This document shows positions 43,311 to 51,617 of a stretch of 64,000 nucleotides of DNA, piece by piece; the first letter of the stretch is position 1, and every line of letters starts with the position of its first letter. The DNA is from Candidatus Gastranaerophilales bacterium (GTDB taxonomy: Bacteria; Cyanobacteriota; Vampirovibrionia; Gastranaerophilales; Gastranaerophilaceae). Position numbers and translations under genes: made by a program. Under the pieces are notes generated by a model, which saw nothing but the letters and a program-made list of their open reading frames with translations, had not been told where the DNA came from and ran no database searches. The DNA is taken from NCBI GenBank assembly GCA_944324185.1, contig CALUVI010000002.1, positions 28,413-92,412 of the forward strand, read 5' to 3'.

Positions 43311-44544
43311 ACCCGGTTCAATAGCCCAAGAGCTGGAAATCACATCCGGAGATATTCTCCTCTCTATTGACGGAGAAAAACCTCAGGATATGATTGATTA
43401 TCAATTTATGATAAAAAGCGAGTTTTTGACCATTGAAATTCAAAAGCAAGACGGCTCAATAGAAGAAATAGAAATTGAAAAAGATTTTGATGAAGATTTA
43501 GGCATAATATTTGAAAGCGCTGTATTTGACAGAGTGAAACCATGTCTTAATAATTGTATATTTTGTTTTGTTGCCCAGCAGCCAGAGGGACTACGTGATA
43601 CATTATATATAAAGGATGATGATTACAGGCTTTCATATTTGCAGGGAACTTATATTACAACTACAAACCTTACCGATAAAGACAGGGAACGGATTGCAAG
43701 AATGCATCTTGGACCTTTTTACATCTCTGTTCATACAACGAATCCCGAGCTTCGTGTTAAAATGCTGAGAAACCCTAATGCAGCAAAGATTATGGAAAAT
43801 TTGAGATGGTTTAAGGATAATGAGATTCCGTTTCATGCACAAATCGTCCTCTGTCCTGGTTATAATGACGGAGCGGAGCTTGAAAGGACTCTAAAAGATT
43901 TAGAGACTCTCGGAGAGGCACTTTTATCAGTCGCAATAGTTCCTGTCGGAGTAACGCAATTTAGAGATACTGAATTAAAGACGGTAGACAAGAGAGTTGC
44001 GGAAGAGACTATAAATATTTCATCAAAGTATGATAAAGTCCGCTGCTCTGATGAATTTTTTCTGCTAGCCGGTATGGAAATACCGAAAGCAGAGTATTAT
44101 GGAAACTTTTCACAATTAGATGACGGAGTTGGGGCTTTGAGAACACTTGTAGATGATTTTGACTCAATAGAATTGCCTTGCAGACTTCAAAAGCGGATGA
44201 AAATATCATTTGCCTGTTCCGTTGCCGCAAAATCAGCTTTTGAATACATTGCAGGCAGAATGAATACAATTGAAGGGCTTGAAGTAAATGTTAATCCTGT
44301 CAAATCGACTTATTGGGGTGCAAATATAACTGTTGCGGGGCTTATTACTTCTCAAGATTTGATTAATGCTATTAAAGATATTGATGCTGATTACATAATT
44401 GTTCCTTCAATTATGCTAAAACCATATTCAGACCTCTTTTTGGACGGTGTTTCTTTAAAGGAAGTAAAAAATAAAACAGGTAAAAATATTTTTGTTACAC
44501 AGGATAATTATTCTGTCCGTGAAGTAATCAAGTTGTTTAAATAA
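43285..44544 (+). CDS. DUF512 protein: PDZ + radical-SAM-like
   Basis: A 419-residue protein from ATG 43285 (MPAIVSSVEPGSIAQELEIT), chosen because GGAAGGA lies 8 nt before it. An N-terminal PDZ-like domain (SSVEPGSIAQELEITSGDIL) is followed by a radical-SAM-type core whose cluster motif is KPCLNNCIFCFVAQQPEGLR (CX3CX2C), then DDDYRLSYLQGTYITTTNL, SVHTTNPELRVKMLRN, and the C-terminal DUF512 domain. Members are found in Clostridia and in Cyanobacteria (TIGR03279); their reaction is unknown. It probably binds a 4Fe-4S cluster and S-adenosylmethionine. Its start overlaps the PadR-like gene. Confidence 0.9.
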   Translation: MPAIVSSVEPGSIAQELEITSGDILLSIDGEKPQDMIDYQFMIKSEFLTIEIQKQDGSIEEIEIEKDFDEDLGIIFESAVFDRVKPCLNNCIFCFVAQQPEGLRDTLYIKDDDYRLSYLQGTYITTTNLTDKDRERIARMHLGPFYISVHTTNPELRVKMLRNPNAAKIMENLRWFKDNEIPFHAQIVLCPGYNDGAELERTLKDLETLGEALLSVAIVPVGVTQFRDTELKTVDKRVAEETINISSKYDKVRCSDEFFLLAGMEIPKAEYYGNFSQLDDGVGALRTLVDDFDSIELPCRLQKRMKISFACSVAAKSAFEYIAGRMNTIEGLEVNVNPVKSTYWGANITVAGLITSQDLINAIKDIDADYIIVPSIMLKPYSDLFLDGVSLKEVKNKTGKNIFVTQDNYSVREVIKLFK

Positions 44545-44735
44545 TTCTGCGTAGTAGTAATTACTCTCTACTATCCAATACTTTACCGACTCTCAATTGT
44601 TTTAATATGATTTCTATAAAAATTGTATATAAAATATAAGCAGGGTGGGTAATATACTATAAAGCGGGTGTATTATTTAATATTGGAGTAGGGGATACAA
44701 TAATACAAACTACCCCGATAGGAGGATTTATAAAG
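44545..44735. other. Intergenic leader before the response regulator
   Basis: A 191-nt AT-rich gap. It contains a possible hairpin in which GTATTATT (about 44669) pairs with AATAATAC (about 44699), flanked by GGGT and ACCCC that could extend the stem, just before the ribosome site AGGAGG of the next gene. I see no recognisable riboswitch. Confidence 0.4.
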
Positions 44736-45425
44736 ATGAGTACAGCAGCAGTAAGCGCGGAGAAGAAAACAATCAGTGTAATTATTATTGAGGATTTTAA
44801 GCTTACAAGAGTAGGGCTTAGATGCGCTCTTAATTCTAACGAGGATATAAAAGTTGTAGCAGAATCTGACAACGCTACTGACGGATTAAGACTAATCGAA
44901 CAATATACGCCAGATATTGTTTTGATGGATTTAGGGCTTGCAGGGATGAACGGTATTGAGGCAACAGTTAAGGTTAAGGAAATGAACAGAGATATAAAGG
45001 TTATTGCACTAACTTCTCACGATAGAGAAGAAGAAGTAATTGCCGCTTTATCTTCGGGAGCAATGGCGTATTGTCTTAAAGATATTGACCCTACTAAGCT
45101 TGCAGATGTTATAAGGGATGTTAAAAACGGTGTCTGCTGGCTTGATCCTGTTATTGCCAGAAAAGTTCTTGATTCTTTCCCTAAGCAGGAAACGCTTGGT
45201 ATTTTAAAGGATAAATCCTCTGAAGAAGGTCGGGTTCCGCTTACTGAAAGAGAGTTTGAAGTTCTAAAACATCTGGTAGAAGGTAAAAGTAATACAGAAA
45301 TTGCTAAAGAACTTATCGTAAGTGTTCATACAGCGAAAGCACATGTTTGTTCAATTTTGCAGAAAATGTGTGTAAATGACAGAGTTCAGGCGGCAGTAAA
45401 AGCCGTAAAAGAGGGGTTAGTTTAA
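44736..45425 (+). CDS. NarL/FixJ-type response regulator
   Basis: A 229-residue two-component response regulator. The receiver domain (~12-135) has acidic residues at the start of the fold (IIIEDFKLTRVGL), the phosphoacceptor Asp65 in DIVLMDLGLAGMNG, Thr/Ser in IALTSHD, and the conserved Lys in AYCLKDIDP. After a linker comes the LuxR-type HTH (~161-229: LTEREFEVLKHLVEGKSNTE, VHTAKAHVCSILQKM). AGGAGG precedes the ATG. No histidine kinase is adjacent. Its HTH closely resembles the stand-alone LuxR-type protein at 4 kb. It is followed by a strong terminator. Confidence 0.95.
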   Translation: MSTAAVSAEKKTISVIIIEDFKLTRVGLRCALNSNEDIKVVAESDNATDGLRLIEQYTPDIVLMDLGLAGMNGIEATVKVKEMNRDIKVIALTSHDREEEVIAALSSGAMAYCLKDIDPTKLADVIRDVKNGVCWLDPVIARKVLDSFPKQETLGILKDKSSEEGRVPLTEREFEVLKHLVEGKSNTEIAKELIVSVHTAKAHVCSILQKMCVNDRVQAAVKAVKEGLV

Positions 45426-45447
45426 TTCTTGAACCATGAGAATATAT

Positions 45448-45477
45448 CAGGGCAGGAGATAAGTCCTGCCCTGTTTT
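45448..45477 (+). terminator. Intrinsic terminator of the response regulator gene
   Basis: A 10-bp stem CAGGGCAGGA/TCCTGCCCTG, loop GATAAG, then TTTT, 22 nt after the stop codon. Confidence 0.9.
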
Positions 45478-45494
45478 GTATTCTGATTAGTTTA

Positions 45495-45503
45495 TGCTAA
45501 AAT
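45495..45503 (+). promoter_or_regulatory. Extended -10 promoter element
   Basis: TGCTAAAAT right after the preceding terminator and 20 nt before the TTG start of the ATPase gene. This element overlaps the ATG at 45494, arguing that this ATG is not the translation start. Confidence 0.55.
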
Positions 45504-45523
45504 CAGAAAAAAGGATTGGAATT

Positions 45524-46279
45524 TTGACTGTAAAAATAGCTGTAACAGGAAAAAGCGGAAGCGGTAAAACTACTATTACCAAAGCTTTATTAAAAAATAT
45601 ACAAAACAGATTTCCTGATAAATCAATACTACTCTTTGATAATGACCTTACGAGCGAACTTGCCCATTCTTTTGGTCTGGATATAAGAAATACAATTTAT
45701 GGTATAAGAAGCGGCAAGCACGAATACAAAACCGGCATTCCCGAAGGAATGACAAAGCATGAGTATATTGAGTGGGCAATGGAAGATATTCTTGTCTCTT
45801 TGAGTGAGAATGTTGATATAATTGTTTCGTGGTTTGTCGGTGCTAAAGACTGCCGCTGTCCGATTACTGGACAAATTAACGATGCCTGTCAGAGGCTTAT
45901 TGAAAGATATGACTTTGTAATCTTTGACTGCGAATTTGACCTTAAATACTTAAATCAGTTAGTCGATACTAATATCGATTTAGCCCTGATTGTTACAAAT
46001 CCGACTTTGGATTCTATTCACCTTGCAAAGCGAATATCGGAATTCTCTGCAAAATATGCGGCAGGGGGACAGTTGTGTATTGTTGTGAATAAAGTTAAAG
46101 ATGAAGATATGAATCTCATTTCAGTTCAACTTCAAGATATTGAAACGGATGTTGTAGGCACTATCCCTTTTGATAAAGAGTTAGAATCCGGTAAATTGGA
46201 CAGAAATTCTAATGTAGTAAAAGAGGCGGTTGATCAGTTTTACTTCAGGCTGAATCTGCCGCAGGAGAACAAGCAATGA
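45524..46279 (+). CDS. CooC/MinD-like P-loop ATPase
   Basis: A 251-residue SIMIBI-class ATPase. Walker A reads AVTGKSGSGKTTITKALL (typical deviant GKGGxGKT becomes GKSGSGKT). A Walker B-like FVIFDCEFDLKYL, ALIVTNPTLDSIHLAKRI and CIVVNKVKDED follow. A Cys pair occurs in AKDCRCPITG, a position where CooC-type nickel-insertion ATPases carry metal-binding cysteines, so a metal-related role is possible but unproven; no CO dehydrogenase is nearby. I chose TTG 45524 because AAGGA lies 8 nt before it and the upstream ATG falls in the promoter. It overlaps folD by 4 nt. Confidence 0.82.
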   Translation: MTVKIAVTGKSGSGKTTITKALLKNIQNRFPDKSILLFDNDLTSELAHSFGLDIRNTIYGIRSGKHEYKTGIPEGMTKHEYIEWAMEDILVSLSENVDIIVSWFVGAKDCRCPITGQINDACQRLIERYDFVIFDCEFDLKYLNQLVDTNIDLALIVTNPTLDSIHLAKRISEFSAKYAAGGQLCIVVNKVKDEDMNLISVQLQDIETDVVGTIPFDKELESGKLDRNSNVVKEAVDQFYFRLNLPQENKQ

Positions 46280-47097
46280 TTCTGGATGGAAAAGCTGTTT
46301 CGCAAAAAATTCTGGAACAAGTAAGGAAGAGAGTTGAAGCTGAAAATATTAAGGCTCATCTCGTTGTAATCCTCGTAGGAGAAGATTCTGCAAGTAAAAT
46401 TTATGTCAAAAACAAAAAGATTGCTGCCGAGAAAGTCGGAATAAAGTCTACAGTAATAGAACTTCCTGACTCTACAACAGAATCAGAGCTTCTGGATAAA
46501 ATTGATAAATTGAATAAAGATCAAGATGTAACAGGGATTCTTGTCCAGCTTCCTCTGCCTGAACATATAGATAAAAACAAAATCGTACAGGCAATATCTC
46601 CTAAAAAAGATGTTGACGGATTTACGCCGGAGAATGTCGGAAAACTTGCCATCGGGCTGGAACCGTACTTTTATCCTGCAACTCCGCAGGGAATAATAAT
46701 GCTTCTTGATGAGTATAAAATTCCGCTTGAAGGCGCAGATGCGGTTGTAATAGGGCGTTCTAATATTGTAGGCAGACCAATAGCACAAATGCTTTTGAGA
46801 AGAAATGCAACAGTCACAATTGCACATTCTTACACAAAAGACCTTGAAAGCAAAATAAAAACCGCTGATATCGTTGTATCTGCGGTTGGTAAAAAGGTTG
46901 TAAGATGTAAGATGGTTAATAGAAATTCTGTTATTGTTGACGTCGGAATCTTTAGAGGCTCCAATGGCAAACTAACCGGTGATGTGGACTTCGATTTAGT
47001 TTCACCGTCTGTAAAATACATAACTCCTGTACCTGGAGGAGTCGGTCCGATGACCATAGCATCATTAATGTACAATGCATCAAAGGTTTATCATTAA
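46276..47097 (+). CDS. folD: Methylenetetrahydrofolate dehydrogenase/cyclohydrolase
   Basis: Bifunctional one-carbon enzyme interconverting 5,10-methylene-THF and 10-formyl-THF. The 273 residues contain YVKNKKIAAEKVGI (catalytic Lys), LVQLPLPEHI, PATPQGIIMLL, VIGRSNIVGRPIAQMLLRRN (NADP binding) and TPVPGGVGPMTIASLM near the C-terminus. It is coupled to the upstream ATPase gene by an ATGA overlap. It may work together with the gcv genes at 54-57 kb, which supply methylene-THF. Confidence 0.97.
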   Translation: MILDGKAVSQKILEQVRKRVEAENIKAHLVVILVGEDSASKIYVKNKKIAAEKVGIKSTVIELPDSTTESELLDKIDKLNKDQDVTGILVQLPLPEHIDKNKIVQAISPKKDVDGFTPENVGKLAIGLEPYFYPATPQGIIMLLDEYKIPLEGADAVVIGRSNIVGRPIAQMLLRRNATVTIAHSYTKDLESKIKTADIVVSAVGKKVVRCKMVNRNSVIVDVGIFRGSNGKLTGDVDFDLVSPSVKYITPVPGGVGPMTIASLMYNASKVYH

Positions 47098-47100
47098 TTA

Positions 47101-47532
47101 TTATGACTGCAATAAACCTGTGTCCTGAGCAGCATTTGAAGTAGCTGTCTTCTGACCTTCCTGCTGAGCTCTTAATTGTTCAAGCATTGATTCATACATT
47201 GTCTGCATTGTGTCATACTCTACATCCATTTCAGCAAGTTCTAATGATAATTCTTCATTATACTGTTTTACTTTTGCGTGAGCGTAAGCATCAGCGAGTT
47301 GCTCGTTTTTGTTGTTTTCACCAACTCTAACTCCGCCTGCGGTTAATTCCTTAGTATTATCAATAGCAGAATCAAATGCACTTTCCCATTTTTCTTCGTA
47401 CTTAACCTGCTTTGATAACTTTTCACTGTTAGCTTCGTACTTGCCGCTCCAGTAAATCTGCTGCTGGGTATAGTAGTTAATCTCTGCTTTTGTGTTTAAT
47501 AATGTTCCTAATAAAGCTGCTGTGTTTGCCAT
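47101..47532 (-). CDS. Small helical protein, 143 residues, unknown
   Basis: A soluble, Gln/Glu/Ala-rich, fully helical protein (MANTAALLGTLLNTKAEINY; YTQQQIYWSGKYEANSEKLS; ELAEMDVEYDTMQTMYESML) with a flexible polar C-terminus. No signal peptide. The size and helical-hairpin look would fit a filament or needle subunit or a chaperone, but I do not recognise a family. It has a bipartite promoter element 28 nt before its ATG, the hallmark of the unknown-gene set at 19-25 kb. Confidence 0.7.
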   Translation of the reverse strand: MANTAALLGTLLNTKAEINYYTQQQIYWSGKYEANSEKLSKQVKYEEKWESAFDSAIDNTKELTAGGVRVGENNKNEQLADAYAHAKVKQYNEELSLELAEMDVEYDTMQTMYESMLEQLRAQQEGQKTATSNAAQDTGLLQS

Positions 47533-47560
47533 CTTTCTATACCTTATTTTTCATCTTACA

Positions 47561-47594
47561 TATATATAAAGTATTTAATTAATATGTAATTTCA
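47561..47594 (-). promoter_or_regulatory. Bipartite promoter element, copy 4
   Basis: Minus strand: TGAAATT, exactly 13 nt, ATACTTTATATATA, ending 28 nt before the ATG at 47532. It sits between the terminator of the neighbouring 67-codon gene and this gene, so each gene has its own transcription unit. Confidence 0.8.
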
Positions 47595-47641
47595 ATAAGG
47601 TTTATATTTGTTACAAAACTTAATACAAAACTCTAAAAACG

Positions 47642-47675
47642 AAAACTCCTGATAATTAATCTTATCAGGAGTTTT
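47642..47675 (-). terminator. Intrinsic terminator of the 67-codon gene
   Basis: A perfect 14-bp stem AAAACTCCTGATAA/TTATCAGGAGTTTT with a 6-nt loop, followed on the minus strand by a T-rich stretch (CGTTTTTAG). It is 20 nt after the stop at 47696. Confidence 0.85.
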
Positions 47676-47695
47676 AAATCTTATATATAACAAAT

Positions 47696-47899
47696 TTAGT
47701 TGTTGCTGAGAACAAGTCTAAATGTTGCTAAATTCTTGATTGAAAGCATTCTGTGTTTGTTGCCCTGCTTTTCTGCTATAGCGAAAATTCTACAGATTCT
47801 CTGAATTTCTTCTACATCCTGTCTGGTTTCCAATTTGTAAACATTATTGATTGGATCTGATATAACTGACATTGCTGCGTTTAATTCTTCTTCTTTCAT
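47696..47899 (-). CDS. Small protein, 67 residues, unknown
   Basis: Sequence starts MKEEELNAAMSVISDPINNV and ends SIKNLATFRLVLSNN. It is soluble and helical, with a central basic helix (IQRICRIFAIAEKQGNKHRM). No family recognised. It is flanked by a bipartite promoter element 26 nt before the ATG and a strong terminator after the stop, a complete mini-transcription unit, so it is very likely real. GGAAA lies before the ATG. Confidence 0.7.
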   Translation of the reverse strand: MKEEELNAAMSVISDPINNVYKLETRQDVEEIQRICRIFAIAEKQGNKHRMLSIKNLATFRLVLSNN

Positions 47900-47925
47900 G
47901 CTTCATTTCCTTTTCTATGCTTATG

Positions 47926-47959
47926 TATATATAAAGTATTTCATTTCAAAAAAATTGCC
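47926..47959 (-). promoter_or_regulatory. Bipartite promoter element, copy 5
   Basis: Minus strand: GGCAATT, exactly 13 nt, ATACTTTATATATA, ending 26 nt before the ATG at 47899. Confidence 0.8.
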
Positions 47960-48064
47960 TTTTTTATTTAAAATATTAAGTTTTGTAAAGCAGAATAATA
48001 AAAAAAACATACTGAAACTATGATTATGATTGCTAAATATTGTTTTTTATAGTATCTTGATTTT

Positions 48065-48994
48065 GTGGTTAATAAAGCATTAGATTTTGGTGTTATATTG
48101 GAGAAATGCGGTATCGAAAGTGATACTCCGGCAGTTGTTCTTAAAAATATTGCAGCAGAACTTGAGAATTTGCAGGAGTCTGATAAACCTGAATTTATTA
48201 ATTATATGCTTATTAATATAAAAAATGGTGAAGTGCTTGCCGGTATTATTAAAATGACAGGCGTTATGGAGGCGGCATTGATTCTGCCGGTACTGCTGGA
48301 TTTTTTGTTGTTGAAAAATTATGATAGTGAATACTCAGATGAGTTAATTAATGCCAGAGCAATGTGTGCAAAAGTTATTGCCGGTTTTAAAGAAACTTCT
48401 GCAGTTGGAGCTTTGCTGTATTGTTTAAATAACAAGAATGAAAATTATAAAGTACGTCTTGCCTGCGCTGACGCTCTGGGCAGAATTGGCGACAGATATG
48501 CTGTTATGCCGTTAATTAATGTAGTTCAGGACGAAGATGAAAAATCTGTTTATGTTCAGGAATCTGCAACTTTTGCTCTCGGTATGCTCGGCGACAGCAG
48601 TGCAATTGATCCTCTAATAAGTATTATGGAGGCAAAGCAGGGATTGATAGGCAAATTTTCTTTTTTAAAAGAACGTATTGTTGAGGCTTTAGGCAAGCTT
48701 AATCCGAATAATAAAAAAGTCTTGCAGGTCTTAAAAAATTCACTTCTTGACTCTTCTCCAATGGTAAGGATTAATGCAATTGAAGCTTTGATGAACAGTG
48801 ATTATGAAAACGCTCCGGAAATAATCAAAGAGGCGTTGAATGACGAAGATGACGAAGTTAAACGCAATGCTTTAATTGCATTATATAATCTTAAAGGGCG
48901 GGATATTCTTGATGAAGTAATATCTCTCCCCGGTTATGGTAATTTCTTAAAAAATGAAGCACAAAATTTGATTGATGAGTATGAGGAAGAGTAG
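48065..48994 (+). CDS. HEAT-repeat protein (PBS-lyase-type repeats)
   Basis: A 309-residue scaffold protein with HEAT-like repeats: VRLACADALGRIGDRYAVMP, VQESATFALGMLGDSSAIDP, MVRINAIEALMNSDYENAPE and EVKRNALIALYNLKGRDILD. The repeat style is that of phycobilisome-lyase-like HEAT proteins, which serve many roles beyond pigments. The start is GTG 48065 with no Shine-Dalgarno; TATAGT about 15 nt before it could be a -10, so the message may be leaderless. Its stop is followed at once by queC. Confidence 0.85.
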   Translation: MVNKALDFGVILEKCGIESDTPAVVLKNIAAELENLQESDKPEFINYMLINIKNGEVLAGIIKMTGVMEAALILPVLLDFLLLKNYDSEYSDELINARAMCAKVIAGFKETSAVGALLYCLNNKNENYKVRLACADALGRIGDRYAVMPLINVVQDEDEKSVYVQESATFALGMLGDSSAIDPLISIMEAKQGLIGKFSFLKERIVEALGKLNPNNKKVLQVLKNSLLDSSPMVRINAIEALMNSDYENAPEIIKEALNDEDDEVKRNALIALYNLKGRDILDEVISLPGYGNFLKNEAQNLIDEYEEE

Positions 48995-49654
48995 TTGAAA
49001 AAAGCAATTATATTAATGTCGGGAGGATTAGATTCCGTAGTTGCGGCAGGATTTCCGCAAAATGAATACAATATTGAACTTGCACTTACATTTGACTACG
49101 GGCAAAAAGCCGCAAAAAATGAAATTAAAGCTGCAGAAGATATTTGCAGATACTACAATATAAAACATCAAGTTATAAAACTGGATTGGTTAAGAGAAAT
49201 AACTCACACATCGCTTGTTTCAAATGATGAAATTCCGGTACAAAATCTCGGAACTAAAGAGAGTGCAAAAGCCGTATGGATTCCTAATAGAAACGGTTTA
49301 TTTTTAAATATTGCAGCCTCTTTTGCTGACTCCTTCGGGTATGATTATATATTATTCGGCGCCAATAAGGAGGAAGGCGGAACATTTCCGGATAACACGG
49401 AAGAATTCAGAGAAGAAATTTCAAAAGTTTTTGAAACTTCTACACTAAAGAAACCTAAAGTCATTGCACCCTTGATTAATTATACCAAGGATGATATAGT
49501 AAAAATTGCGATAGAGAATGACATTCCGCTTAACCTTATTTGGAGTTGTTACGGGTCGGGAAAGTATCATTGCGGGGAGTGCGAATCCTGTCGCCGATTA
49601 AAGAATGCCTTAATTACAAATCAAAAAGAAGATTATATAATTTTTGAAAAATGA
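48995..49654 (+). CDS. queC: 7-cyano-7-deazaguanine synthase
   Basis: Makes preQ0 for queuosine tRNA modification. The 219 residues include the PP-loop ATP motif ILMSGGLDSVVAAG at the N-terminus, WIPNRNGLFLNIAASFA, and a zinc-binding end with SCYGSGKYHCGECESCRRLK (one Cys then CGECESC). The start is TTG directly after the HEAT gene stop. It overlaps the DUF366 gene by 4 nt. Other queuosine genes (queD, queE, queF) are not in the window. Confidence 0.95.
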   Translation: MKKAIILMSGGLDSVVAAGFPQNEYNIELALTFDYGQKAAKNEIKAAEDICRYYNIKHQVIKLDWLREITHTSLVSNDEIPVQNLGTKESAKAVWIPNRNGLFLNIAASFADSFGYDYILFGANKEEGGTFPDNTEEFREEISKVFETSTLKKPKVIAPLINYTKDDIVKIAIENDIPLNLIWSCYGSGKYHCGECESCRRLKNALITNQKEDYIIFEK

Positions 49655-50208
49655 TGAAAACAAAATTAATAAAAGAAGAGATAAAGTATATCGGCTCACA
49701 GCTTGCACCACACTGGATTTATAAAAACTTTGGTCTGCAAGGCGATGCAATAGTTGCCTTTAGAGGTGAATGTGAAGTTAAATTAACCGAAATGGTTGAT
49801 ATAGAGGATGTTATCAATAATGAGCCAATTTACAGCAAATATATGCTTAGTTTTATTTCAGAACAGTTCGGAGTAAATCTGGTTGAAGGAGTTTTTAGGC
49901 AAAGGCTTTTGATGTGTATTATTAAAGAATTGCTTGAAGAAAGAGGTATTTTTGTCAAAAGAAATGGTGATGATTTAATAGTAGGCGGCGGCAAATTATC
50001 CGTATCTATTGCAACCAAGTCAGTAACTTCAATATTAATCCATACCGGACTTAATATCCTTTCAGAAGGTGCACCGGTAAAAGCTTCCGGACTTACAAGT
50101 GAATTAGGTATAACAGACATAGATGAATTTGCAATACAAGTTATGAGCCGGTATGCAGAAGAAATAAATGACATACAATTAGCAAGTACGAAAGTGCGCG
50201 GAGTATAA
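49651..50208 (+). CDS. DUF366 family protein
   Basis: A 185-residue protein that matches my recollection of the DUF366 family: IKYIGSQLAPHWIYKNFGLQ, GDAIVAFRGECEVKLTEMVD, EPIYSKYMLSFISEQFG and RQRLLMCIIKELLEERGI. Its biochemical role is not established to my knowledge. The ATGA overlap with queC implies coupled translation, and so a role in queuosine or deazaguanine metabolism is a fair guess from context. Confidence 0.75.
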   Translation: MMKTKLIKEEIKYIGSQLAPHWIYKNFGLQGDAIVAFRGECEVKLTEMVDIEDVINNEPIYSKYMLSFISEQFGVNLVEGVFRQRLLMCIIKELLEERGIFVKRNGDDLIVGGGKLSVSIATKSVTSILIHTGLNILSEGAPVKASGLTSELGITDIDEFAIQVMSRYAEEINDIQLASTKVRGV

Positions 50209-50209
50209 G

Positions 50210-50842
50210 ATGGGAAAACAGTTTGGGTACAAAAAGTATATGAAAAAGGAGGCGCAGCAGGATAATAATTCATTGCTAAAAATTTTTGTAATCTCTTTTT
50301 TCGGAATGCTTCTGGTATTTACTTTTCTTATAAAATCATTTTCACCTACAGTTGATACAACAATAGGAGATTATTCGCAGGAAACGGAAGAACAGGAACC
50401 TGTAGAGGAAGCTAAAAAAATTGTAGATGACAGACTTACTATGATACAGAGTGAAGATCAAGGACGAAATTTTTCTGAGTTGATGGCGAACTCGGATGAC
50501 GTAAAAACAACCCGTCAGGATAGGCAGGATAAGACTCAAGAGACATTGATAGAAAATTCTGTAGAAACAACATCTGATGTTTCTTCTATGCAACCGCCGG
50601 AACCGCAGGCAGAACCGGTATATAAAGTTTTTGTAGGAACTTATACTTCTGCTGAGCAGGCAAAAGTTGCAAAAGAAATAATTCAGGAAACAGGAACCGG
50701 TTTAAACCCAATTGTAAAATGTCTGGGATCAAATAATTATACTTTACAGGTAGGTATATTTAAAAATAAACAAAGTGCTGAATCTTTATTATACACAGTT
50801 CAGCAAAATCATTTACCTGGCAGGATTGTACAAGATTATTAA
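50210..50842 (+). CDS. SPOR-domain membrane protein
   Basis: A 210-residue protein. A cytoplasmic basic N-terminus (MGKQFGYKKYMKKEAQQD) leads to one transmembrane helix (LLKIFVISFFGMLLVFTFLI, residues ~23-42), a Glu/Gln/Thr-rich periplasmic linker (~45-135), and a C-terminal SPOR domain (VYKVFVGTYTSAEQAKVAKE; YTLQVGIFKNKQSAESLLYT). SPOR domains bind denuded septal peptidoglycan, so a cell division role is likely; the amiC gene in this window makes that kind of glycan. It starts 1 nt after the DUF366 gene. Confidence 0.88.
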   Translation: MGKQFGYKKYMKKEAQQDNNSLLKIFVISFFGMLLVFTFLIKSFSPTVDTTIGDYSQETEEQEPVEEAKKIVDDRLTMIQSEDQGRNFSELMANSDDVKTTRQDRQDKTQETLIENSVETTSDVSSMQPPEPQAEPVYKVFVGTYTSAEQAKVAKEIIQETGTGLNPIVKCLGSNNYTLQVGIFKNKQSAESLLYTVQQNHLPGRIVQDY

Positions 50843-50876
50843 GCTTTGAAAATAAATCTTTACATCGTGAAATATT

Positions 50877-50905
50877 TTGACTAAAAATACAAGTTTTGTG
50901 ATACA
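50877..50905 (+). promoter_or_regulatory. Sigma-70-type promoter
   Basis: TTGACT, 17 nt, GATACA with an extended TGTG before the -10, about 68 nt before the ATG at 50973. The nearby ATACATTATATATA resembles the bipartite core, but the upstream box is missing (CTAAAAA at that place). Confidence 0.5.
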
Positions 50906-50972
50906 TTATATATATGAAATCCGTTATGGGGAATTAAGTTAGACTATCATAGGTTAATATAGGAGATATTTG

Positions 50973-51617
50973 ATGCCTAATTATTTGACTAAGGAAGAGA
51001 TAAGACAGTGGAGGAGTTCTCTGGAAAAAATTACACTGGAAGAGTTTGCAGCCAGATTGGGAAAAACAGTAGAAGAGAAAAAACCGACTAATGATTTAGT
51101 TGATATTATTATGACAAAAGGAACTTCTTCTACTACTGATACAAATATAAATGACGGTTTTTCCAGAATAGCAGAAAGAGCTTTTGAACGAGAAAGACAG
51201 ATATCTCACACTCCATTTTCAATAAGCAGAGAGCAATTATTACAAAAAGCAAATAATACTCAAAAAAGAACCATAGAGAATAATACGTTAAAAGAAAAGT
51301 CTAAAACTAAGAAAAATACGACACAAGAAAAAAGTTTTATTATTGAAGAGGAAAATTCAGTTCTTGATAATGCTGCAGAATTAGCAGCAAAAAAGGATGT
51401 CCAAATTAAATTAAAAAAGGCTCTTACAGATAGAGAGCAGATGGTTTTTGATTATTTAATGACAAATATCGGCAAAACTGTATTTGCTAAGGATCTTGCA
51501 AATTTATTAGATTTGCCGAGAGACTATGTTTATAAGTATATAAAGAATTTACGTGCAAAAATTGAAGGTGACAAGCTTAAAAATGTGCCGTCCGGCGGGT
51601 TTGTTTTGTCTGAGTAA
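50973..51617 (+). CDS. Winged-helix DNA-binding protein
   Basis: A 214-residue protein from ATG 50973 (GGAGAT upstream). The N-terminal 60 residues (LTKEEIRQWRSSLEKITLEE) are helical, the middle is Lys/Thr/Ser-rich and flexible, and the C-terminal ~65 residues (LTDREQMVFDYLMTNIGKTV; ANLLDLPRDYVYKYIKNLRA; VPSGGFVLSE) form an OmpR/PhoB-like winged helix. No receiver domain. Its stop codon overlaps the start of the DUF262-like gene by 1 nt (TAATG), so the pair is coupled. Confidence 0.78.
   Translation: MPNYLTKEEIRQWRSSLEKITLEEFAARLGKTVEEKKPTNDLVDIIMTKGTSSTTDTNINDGFSRIAERAFERERQISHTPFSISREQLLQKANNTQKRTIENNTLKEKSKTKKNTTQEKSFIIEEENSVLDNAAELAAKKDVQIKLKKALTDREQMVFDYLMTNIGKTVFAKDLANLLDLPRDYVYKYIKNLRAKIEGDKLKNVPSGGFVLSE

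Noticed and set aside
45494..45523. ATG 45494 as start of the P-loop ATPase
   Set aside because: It lies within the TGCTAAAAT promoter element and lacks a ribosome site; TTG 45524 has AAGGA at the right distance.
50888..50914. ATACATTATATATA as a possible further copy of the bipartite element
   Set aside because: The upstream box at 13-nt spacing is CTAAAAA, and a normal TTGACT-N17-GATACA promoter explains the site.
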